Source: M3007 sp044350425
GTDB taxonomy: Bacteria; Bacteroidota; Bacteroidia; Chitinophagales; Saprospiraceae
Assembly: GCA_044350425.1 (NCBI GenBank)
Contig: JBILHS010000012.1
Coordinates: forward strand, 10,011-74,010
DNA length: 64,000 bases
Reading direction: 5' to 3'
The position numbers and the translations under genes were made by a program. The notes beneath the pieces are model-generated. The model made no database searches and was not told where the DNA came from. It saw only the letters and a program-made list of their open reading frames with translations. Below are positions 58,474 through 64,000 of this stretch, piece after piece; position 1 is the stretch's first letter, and each line of letters starts with the position of its first letter.

Positions 58474-61224
58474 ATGAATGCAATTCCTCGCTTTTGGGCT
58501 AGGCTGTCATGCCTTGCCCTCACCCTCCTATGCAATACAGGTAAGGCACAACAATGCTCTCACGAAGCTCTGACGTCTAAATACTGGCAGTATAGAGAAA
58601 ACCTTAAGCACTTTGTGATGAATGACAGAAAGCCTGAGGGGTGTATTGGCAATGGTATTACAAGGTTAGAAAGTGATTTGTCGCAACTAAGTTGTAATAC
58701 AGACCTTTTAAATGGCTATGGCTTACCTGCAACAAGTATTACCATGACACCTAACGGAGGGTTTGGGATGGGTGCTGTAAACGATGATGAAAGTGTCTTC
58801 TTCAACCAAAATTGTGCAAATGCAGGCCCTTCCCCTGGAACTAGTTATAATCCCCCAGGGCCAGGCCATTCAGGAGATTTCACTGATGTAGGATTTAACT
58901 TCCTTGAATACGGCTCCGAAACACCGCACCAAATTGGCTGGTACTTAGTCACGCTAGCCACGGAGTACGCTCTTTTAGGCAAAAACGGACAGCTAGCAGA
59001 ACAGGAGCGCACCCTAGAAGATCTCTTTCTAGCATTACAAGCCTACCGTCGTCTGGACATAGCTGCTAACTGCCTTGTGAAAGAACGGTATGATGAAATT
59101 ACAGCTGGCACAGAAATTTGCCTCCCCAATACAGGCAATGTATCCGTCGAATCCTGTCTTTGCCCACCGAAATACGTCAATGCCCAATGCGATAATTGGC
59201 AGCCCTGGAAATGGAATTTTGACATTCCATGCAATACGACCTGTCCCTGGCCTCCTGATCTAAGTGGCTATTCGGGTTTTTTTATCCGGGAAGATGCCGT
59301 TCAAGAGCAGGAAGGTTTGCAAGACACTTCAGAAGATAAGTGGAACATTGATCTGGTCGGTGGAGCATTTGCGATGTCTCAAATCCCCCCTTGCGACCCA
59401 ACATTTAGCCCTGCATGTTATATGGAACGAAGTACGGGCTATTTGAGCCAGGACCAGATGTTTTCTGTACTAACAGGGCTGGCAGCTGTGAAGGCTTACA
59501 TCCCGCCAGAAGCCACCGTGACCACTTGCGACGGCCAAGTTTACAAGCCTTTCGACATTGTTCAAGATATCGCAAAAGGTTTTGTCGATTTACCGCAAAA
59601 TACTACCCGTCACATCTTTTGGCCAGGGTCACCCGATGAAGATTGCTGTACCCATGCAATTAAATTCAGCGAATGTGCAGGCGGGAATTTCCAAGGGACC
59701 TATGCCGGACTAGAATATATGTTCAACTTTATCAATGAAGAGGCTATATCCGGCAATAAAGACCATAAGATAGGATTGATTGACCGTACCAAATGGGGGC
59801 CAAAATTTGGTAGAAAAGTGTGGTTTTCAGCAGCAATGGGGGTAAGTTTAGATATTGGTGATATGCCACACCCCAATAAATTTACCAATGCAACAATCGA
59901 TTCAGAAAAAGAAATATTCCTATTGATGAATGATCTGTTTCATCCGGAAGATCCCAATCTTGTCGGCGATGATGATGATTTTTCAGAATACAAAGCGATT
60001 TTTGAACAGATGTTGTGCGATGCACCTTGCGAAGGGCCTTGTATTAAACCTGCTGACTATGATGCTAAAAAAGCAGCAGGTCTTCTCGCACCTTACCAAG
60101 TCCTTTGGCCAGAATTTTCATGCCCTAACACACCCGGCTGGACGGGCCAAAGATGGGAAGGAAACAGCGGAGGGCCTGATTGGGGTGATGTACGCGACGC
60201 CCGCCAGTTCAATGGCTTGGATTTTATGGCATTATACAACCTATACATGCTTCGGTATCCGGAAGAACAAACCCCTTATTATAATCCCGTCAGACCAGAG
60301 CCTACAACTAGCGGGCATCTTTTGGGTGAGAATCAAATAGAAGGACCTTCCACGTTGTGTCCGGGGCAAAGCGGCAACTATGGTATCAATTTGGTTAACA
60401 ACAACGGTCAAATTCGTGATATAATCGATTGGACTAGTAGTAATAATATTCAACTAAGTAACAGAATAGACAATAGCGTTACAGACAGAATAACCGCCCA
60501 ATTGATGTCAGCCCAAACACCAACTTTTATACAAGTGGAAGGATCTGAGAACAGGGAACTTGATCAACATTGGAATCCTGGCAATCTTTCCACTACAATA
60601 CCAAATGGTGCCTCAGAGCATTGCGATTTCTCCTACCAAAAGCCCATCGTCACGGAAACCCCAAATTACGATATTGACCTGATCATTGATGAGTGTACCT
60701 GGAATTATCAAGCTAATGTTTTTGGCTCACCAATATATGATGGTATCACTTTTGACTGGACTGCCACAGATAATTTAACTGGTTATTCCATAAACCATAA
60801 TGGACCTTATTTTGATTTTTTCAGGGTCATGCCGATTGGGTTGGGCGAAATTGGAACCGTAACAATTACTCTTGTGATTCACTCAAGCTGTGGAAATATT
60901 ACTAAAACAGTTACCGCACCCTACCAAACGTGCAACGACCCGTGGGAACATCGTCAAATAATTATCAACCCTAACCCCACCAACAACCAAGTTTCTATCT
61001 ATATCATCAAAAATCAGTCGCAGGATTTCATTACTACCGACCCCAATGGCGTGCGTATCCAAATCTATCCTGCGAATGGTGGCTCCACTTCGCTGCTGGA
61101 CAGCTATCTTTACAATAACGGACAGTATTTTAATGTCTCATCACTGCCCAATGGTGTCTATCAAGTGAGGGCATCTGCCGCTGATCTCACGCCAATTCAG
61201 GCAAATCTTTCTATCATCCATTAA
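58474..61224 (+). CDS. Large cysteine-rich secreted protein with T9SS C-terminal domain, unknown function
   Basis: A 916-residue protein with a signal peptide (MNAIPRFWARLSCLALTLLCNTGKAQ). Residues about 30-600 contain many Cys (for example SVESCLCPPKYVNAQCDNWQPWKW, CDAPCEGPCIK) and helical stretches such as QIGWYLVTLATEYALLGKN, EDLFLALQAYRRLDIAANC and QMFSVLTGLAAVKAYIPPE, which read like an alpha/alpha-toroid type catalytic domain, though no known active-site motif is evident. A beta-sandwich region follows (about 615-815), then a type A T9SS sorting domain (INPNPTNNQVSIYI, NGVYQVRASA). It should be secreted through T9SS. I do not recognise a family. The next gene starts 16 bases after its stop. 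Confidence 0.82.
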   Translation: MNAIPRFWARLSCLALTLLCNTGKAQQCSHEALTSKYWQYRENLKHFVMNDRKPEGCIGNGITRLESDLSQLSCNTDLLNGYGLPATSITMTPNGGFGMGAVNDDESVFFNQNCANAGPSPGTSYNPPGPGHSGDFTDVGFNFLEYGSETPHQIGWYLVTLATEYALLGKNGQLAEQERTLEDLFLALQAYRRLDIAANCLVKERYDEITAGTEICLPNTGNVSVESCLCPPKYVNAQCDNWQPWKWNFDIPCNTTCPWPPDLSGYSGFFIREDAVQEQEGLQDTSEDKWNIDLVGGAFAMSQIPPCDPTFSPACYMERSTGYLSQDQMFSVLTGLAAVKAYIPPEATVTTCDGQVYKPFDIVQDIAKGFVDLPQNTTRHIFWPGSPDEDCCTHAIKFSECAGGNFQGTYAGLEYMFNFINEEAISGNKDHKIGLIDRTKWGPKFGRKVWFSAAMGVSLDIGDMPHPNKFTNATIDSEKEIFLLMNDLFHPEDPNLVGDDDDFSEYKAIFEQMLCDAPCEGPCIKPADYDAKKAAGLLAPYQVLWPEFSCPNTPGWTGQRWEGNSGGPDWGDVRDARQFNGLDFMALYNLYMLRYPEEQTPYYNPVRPEPTTSGHLLGENQIEGPSTLCPGQSGNYGINLVNNNGQIRDIIDWTSSNNIQLSNRIDNSVTDRITAQLMSAQTPTFIQVEGSENRELDQHWNPGNLSTTIPNGASEHCDFSYQKPIVTETPNYDIDLIIDECTWNYQANVFGSPIYDGITFDWTATDNLTGYSINHNGPYFDFFRVMPIGLGEIGTVTITLVIHSSCGNITKTVTAPYQTCNDPWEHRQIIINPNPTNNQVSIYIIKNQSQDFITTDPNGVRIQIYPANGGSTSLLDSYLYNNGQYFNVSSLPNGVYQVRASAADLTPIQANLSIIH

Positions 61225-61240
61225 TTTCAAACCATTGATA

Positions 61241-61687
61241 ATGCATTACATAAAAATTTTACTGCCTTTACTTCTCATCCTATGCGCTTTCTGCAAAAAG
61301 GATAATCCACCTCAAGTTGAACTAATTCTTTTAAACGGAACCTGGGTTCAGTATGAATACCTCACGGATGACAATAATGATGGTGTTTTTACAGACAATT
61401 CGCTTCCATGTCAGTTCGGTGACGGATGGAAATTTACTGCAGACCATAAGTTTGAACTCAGGGATGAAGTAGATTATTGCGATACAGATGTTGATTCTGT
61501 GTCAATTATCCGCGGGATCTGGGAACTTCGTAATAACGACACTGAAATATTTGTTGCCATGGAGTCTAGTTTTCAAGATTTCAACTTTAAAATCCAGTCG
61601 ATCAATGACACCTTGATGGAATTGAGAATTTACAATACGCCTAGCTCTCAAGCTCCTCTGGAGGAACGGATTATTTTACGACGTTAA
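61241..61687 (+). CDS. Small lipocalin-like lipoprotein
   Basis: A 148-residue lipoprotein (ATG 61241; an in-frame TTG six bases upstream is less likely), signal MHYIKILLPLLLILCAFC with Cys18. The mature part (LILLNGTWVQYEYLTDDNNDG, GDGWKFTADHKFELRDEVDYC, LMELRIYNTPSSQ) has the GTW and strand pattern of lipocalin-like lipoproteins, akin to the two at 45-46 kb. It follows the 916-residue gene by 16 bases and probably shares its transcript. Confidence 0.8.
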   Translation: MHYIKILLPLLLILCAFCKKDNPPQVELILLNGTWVQYEYLTDDNNDGVFTDNSLPCQFGDGWKFTADHKFELRDEVDYCDTDVDSVSIIRGIWELRNNDTEIFVAMESSFQDFNFKIQSINDTLMELRIYNTPSSQAPLEERIILRR

Positions 61688-61711
61688 GACCAAAAACTTC
61701 CTCCTAACAAA

Positions 61712-61743
61712 AGCCGCCAGCCCAAAAATTTGGACTGGCGGCT
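61712..61743. terminator. Bidirectional hairpin terminator
   Basis: AGCCGCCAGCCC (61712-61723) pairs with GGACTGGCGGCT (61732-61743) with one mismatch, between convergent genes at 61687 and 61770. T-poor tail on the plus strand (AATTTATTT). Confidence 0.7.
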
Positions 61744-61769
61744 AATTTATTTACACCCGAAGGAAGATT

Positions 61770-63686
61770 TTATCTTCCACGGCCACGGCCGCCTCCGCCA
61801 CTTCTCCCACCTCCACTTCCACCGCGCGTATTACCGCCTGGCTTCTCTGTTTTGGGGTCAGCGGAATCAAAACGCGGCTTGGGCTTGCGCTTAAAATCCT
61901 GCTTTTCAATGCTGGATACCTCTAAAATAGAGGAAAACCGGCGACGCATTTCGTTGGCAATGTCCTGTTTGCTTGGTTTATCTCCTCCTGCAACCGGCGA
62001 ATTTTGTGGCCGTCGTTGCTCTGGACGTGGGCCCTCATCCCGACGTCCCCGGGAATCTGGTCGGCTTGAACCGAACTGTGGGCGACGCTCGTCCCGACGA
62101 TCACGATCCGGGTTGTTGCTTTGGCTGCGTTCACGCGGTTGATCGTTGCTACGCTCACGCGGTTGATCGTTGCTGCGCTCGCGAGGTTGGTTGTTGCTGC
62201 GCTCGCGGGGTTGATCATTGCGGTCGCGGGCCGGCTGATTGCTACGTTCACGGGGTTGATCGTTGCGCTCGCGAGGTTGGCTGTTGCCGCGTTCGCGCTG
62301 CTGATCGTTGTTGCGCTCACGGGGCTGGTCGTTGCCGTCTCTGCGTGCAGGGCGTGGATCTCTCGGAGCACGGCTATCCGGCATCGGGATCACATCACCT
62401 TCGGGTTGCGGGCGTTCGGCACGGGCCGGACGATTTTCTCCGCGGTTTTGGTTGCCCAAACGTGCCGCTCTGCTATTTGGAGCACCACGCTGTGGCTTTT
62501 GCTGGCTGCGTGGCTGCGGTAGTCCGGGAGCGGTAAGGTCAGCCACGTATGGATGCTCTGTATCCACCGGGATCAATTGACCGATCAGCTTCTGGATATC
62601 TTTCAGGTAAGGCAATTCTTCCGCTTCGCAAAAAGAGAAAGCAATGCCGCTGGCGCCTGCACGACCGGTGCGACCAATGCGGTGCACATAGGATTCAGGG
62701 ATATTCGGCAGTTCAAAATTGATCACGTGCGAAAGCAGATCGATGTCAATACCCCGTGCAGCAATGTCTGTAGCGACCAATGCGCGGTTTTTACCGTTTT
62801 TGAAATTATTCAAAGCGGCTACACGAGCTGTTTGTGATTTGTTGCCGTGAATGGCTTCCGCGCGGATGCCCGCCTTGGTCAGGTCGCCTGCTACGCGGTT
62901 GGCGCCATGCTTGGTGCGGGTAAAAATGAGTGCAGATTTGATATTGGGATCTTCCAATAGGTGGATCAGCAGGTTTTTCTTGTCGTTTTTATGGACAAAA
63001 AACACTTTTTGCTCCACCAGTTCGGCCGTGGTGGAAGGGGGGGCAACTGCTACTTTTACCGGGTTGGTCAGAATGGAGTCCGCCAGGTTGGCAATTTCCG
63101 GTGGCATGGTGGCAGAGAAAAACAGCGTTTGCCGTTTTGCCGGGATTTTGGCAATGACCTTGCGCACATCATGGATAAAACCCATGTCGAGCATACGGTC
63201 CGCCTCGTCCAGTACAAATATGGAAAGGCTGCGGAGGTCCACAAAACCCTGGTTCATCAGGTCTAGCAGACGGCCGGGTGTGGCAACCAGAATATCGGTA
63301 CCACGACGGAGTGCATCCGTTTGGGGTGTTTGGCCCACGCCGCCGAAAACGACCATATTCCGGAGCTGAAGGTTTTTTCCGTAGGCAGAAAAACTTTCGC
63401 TGATTTGCAGGGCAAGTTCACGGGTAGGGGTCAGGATCAGGGCGCGAATAGGTCGGCGAGTGCCTGAAGTGTTGGGTAGGTTTGAAAATTTAGTGTGCAG
63501 GATCTGCAACATGGGCAGCGCGAAAGCGGCCGTTTTACCGGTACCCGTTTGGGCGCAACCCAGCAGATCATGCCCTTCAAGAACTGGTGGAATGGCTTGT
63601 TCCTGAATGGGTGTGGGGCGTTCGTAGCCCTCGGCTTCGAGCGCGCGCAGAAGCGGCTCGATGAGCGATAAATCGTTGAATAACAT
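61770..63686 (-). CDS. RhlE-type DEAD-box RNA helicase with Arg-rich repetitive tail
   Basis: A 638-residue ATP-dependent RNA helicase. Motifs: Q motif YERPTPIQEQAIP (about 21-33), Walker A AQTGTGKTAA, PTRELALQ, DEAD (VLDEADRMLDMGFIHDV, about 155), SAT (FFSATMP) and motif VI HRIGRTGRAG. Beyond about residue 385 the chain is disordered: Arg/Pro/Gln-rich, with repeats of about 8 residues (NDQPRERS), then a GGRGR-type tail at the C-terminus. RhlE helicases act on ribosome assembly and mRNA decay; the tail probably binds RNA. The long leader upstream (about 180 bases) suggests post-transcriptional or cold control. Confidence 0.96.
   Translation of the reverse strand: MLFNDLSLIEPLLRALEAEGYERPTPIQEQAIPPVLEGHDLLGCAQTGTGKTAAFALPMLQILHTKFSNLPNTSGTRRPIRALILTPTRELALQISESFSAYGKNLQLRNMVVFGGVGQTPQTDALRRGTDILVATPGRLLDLMNQGFVDLRSLSIFVLDEADRMLDMGFIHDVRKVIAKIPAKRQTLFFSATMPPEIANLADSILTNPVKVAVAPPSTTAELVEQKVFFVHKNDKKNLLIHLLEDPNIKSALIFTRTKHGANRVAGDLTKAGIRAEAIHGNKSQTARVAALNNFKNGKNRALVATDIAARGIDIDLLSHVINFELPNIPESYVHRIGRTGRAGASGIAFSFCEAEELPYLKDIQKLIGQLIPVDTEHPYVADLTAPGLPQPRSQQKPQRGAPNSRAARLGNQNRGENRPARAERPQPEGDVIPMPDSRAPRDPRPARRDGNDQPRERNNDQQRERGNSQPRERNDQPRERSNQPARDRNDQPRERSNNQPRERSNDQPRERSNDQPRERSQSNNPDRDRRDERRPQFGSSRPDSRGRRDEGPRPEQRRPQNSPVAGGDKPSKQDIANEMRRRFSSILEVSSIEKQDFKRKPKPRFDSADPKTEKPGGNTRGGSGGGRSGGGGRGRGR
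62124..62335 (-). repeat. Tandem coding repeats in the helicase tail
   Basis: Imperfect tandem copies of about 24 bp encode NDQPRERS-like units (8 residues); roughly eight copies, with variations such as NQPARDR and NNQPRERS. The region is prone to copy-number change by recombination. Confidence 0.85.
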
Positions 63687-64000
63687 TGAATTATTGTTGT
63701 CCGGTCTCGTGCGCGGCGAGCCAGTAGTGGCTCTTCAAGGGGCAAAGCGTGATGAATGTGGGGGACTGATTAGGTCGGAACGGGAAACGAAATGAAAGAT
63801 CAAAATTCGCTCGCGCACATCCAAAAAACGTCGTCGTCCAGGGCGGACAAACACCGGGTTGGTGTTAAAATACGCAGCAAAGATAGGGTAATTATTTGAA
63901 AATAAAACTTTTTGTGTGCGCAAGCCTTTTTGAACTAGGTTTAAAATTCTCCGGAACAATTCAAAAAGGACGTTTTACCTTTGACCCGTAATCCGGAACC
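63687..64000 (-). other. Leader and promoter region of the DEAD-box helicase
   Basis: 314 bases without a gene. On the minus strand TATCTTTG (63885-63878) matches the -7 box, placing the start near 63871 and giving a leader of about 185 bases. The leader contains a small hairpin GAGCCA-GTAG-TGGCTC (63718-63733). A 74-codon reading frame here (63959-63735) has no protein-like features and is rejected. Confidence 0.5.

Noticed and set aside
61852..62580. Several long plus-strand frames opposite the helicase tail
   Set aside because: They arise from the repetitive Arg-codon DNA on the coding strand; composition is unlike a real protein.
63735..63959. 74-codon minus-strand frame upstream of the DEAD-box helicase
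   Set aside because: It lacks a recognisable domain, is Phe/Arg-rich and lies over the probable promoter; better read as leader DNA.
1..64000. tRNA, rRNA, SRP RNA, prophage, insertion sequence or toxin-antitoxin genes
   Set aside because: Looked for T-loop-like, integrase, transposase and similar signatures by eye and found none that stood up; a structured-RNA search would be needed to exclude small RNAs.

Overview
The window looks like a chromosomal segment of a Bacteroidota bacterium, probably a Saprospiraceae-like lineage (Haliscomenobacter/Lewinella type). This rests on gene families seen in the sequence: a SusC/SusD pair, an IgA-like set of T9SS C-terminal sorting domains on three secreted proteins, a GWxTD protein, SprB repeats, a LptE of the Bacteroidota type, a DksA-like protein that has lost its zinc cysteines, and Bacteroidota-type promoter -7 boxes (TAnnTTTG) in front of many genes. 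Shine-Dalgarno sequences are mostly absent. I saw no rRNA, tRNA, CRISPR array, prophage or insertion sequence.

Layout. 1-9.6 kb: a truncated LacI-family regulator diverges from a five-gene sugar-uptake operon (NagB/PIG-L fusion, PhyH-type oxygenase, FucP-type MFS porter, SusC, SusD). Two mirror-image LacI-type operators lie between them, one over the expected -33 region of the operon promoter. 9.7-14 kb: a large FG-GAP/ASPIC-UnbV lipoprotein and an orphan ATP-grasp protein that ends in a REP-like palindrome. 14.3-24.8 kb: an LTA-synthase-like membrane sulfatase-fold protein, a membrane-bound AraC/receiver regulator, an IGHMBP2/UPF1-type helicase, a 2OG-Fe(II) oxygenase, an aminotransferase, an ECF sigma factor with a tiny membrane partner, DUF983, a coiled-coil protein and a YkuK-like protein. 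25-35 kb: mostly housekeeping genes (trhO, ffh, prmA, guaA, lptE, secG), plus a TMTC-like membrane TPR protein interrupted by a run of 13 C, a strong candidate for phase variation.

35-46 kb: a multidomain sialate-esterase-like T9SS protein, the DksA-like protein, a fused E1alpha/beta keto-acid dehydrogenase followed by a PPK2 kinase, a PhoX-like T9SS protein, a beta-barrel candidate and two tandem lipocalin-like lipoproteins. 46-57 kb: a GH95-like glycosidase and a CocE/S15 hydrolase in one operon, an MFS porter, a GWxTD lipoprotein-like gene and a POT peptide transporter. Two of these 3' regions carry inverted arrays of 7-bp units. 57-61.7 kb: a more AT-rich block with an XRE regulator, a lipoprotein, a 916-residue cysteine-rich T9SS-secreted protein of unknown function and a small lipoprotein. 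61.8-64 kb: an RhlE-type DEAD-box helicase with a repetitive Arg-rich tail and a long leader.

How it fits together. The first operon reads as a complete outer-membrane-to-cytoplasm route for an amino sugar or a substituted amino sugar: SusCD capture, MFS import, oxidation by PhyH and deamination/deacetylation by the fusion, repressed by the neighbouring LacI protein. The rest is a mosaic of housekeeping and envelope genes. No single gene cluster stands out as a clear defence or mobile system; the best candidates for undescribed biology are the poly-C switch, the inverted heptamer arrays, the 57-61.7 kb secreted-protein block and the PhyH-containing sugar operon.
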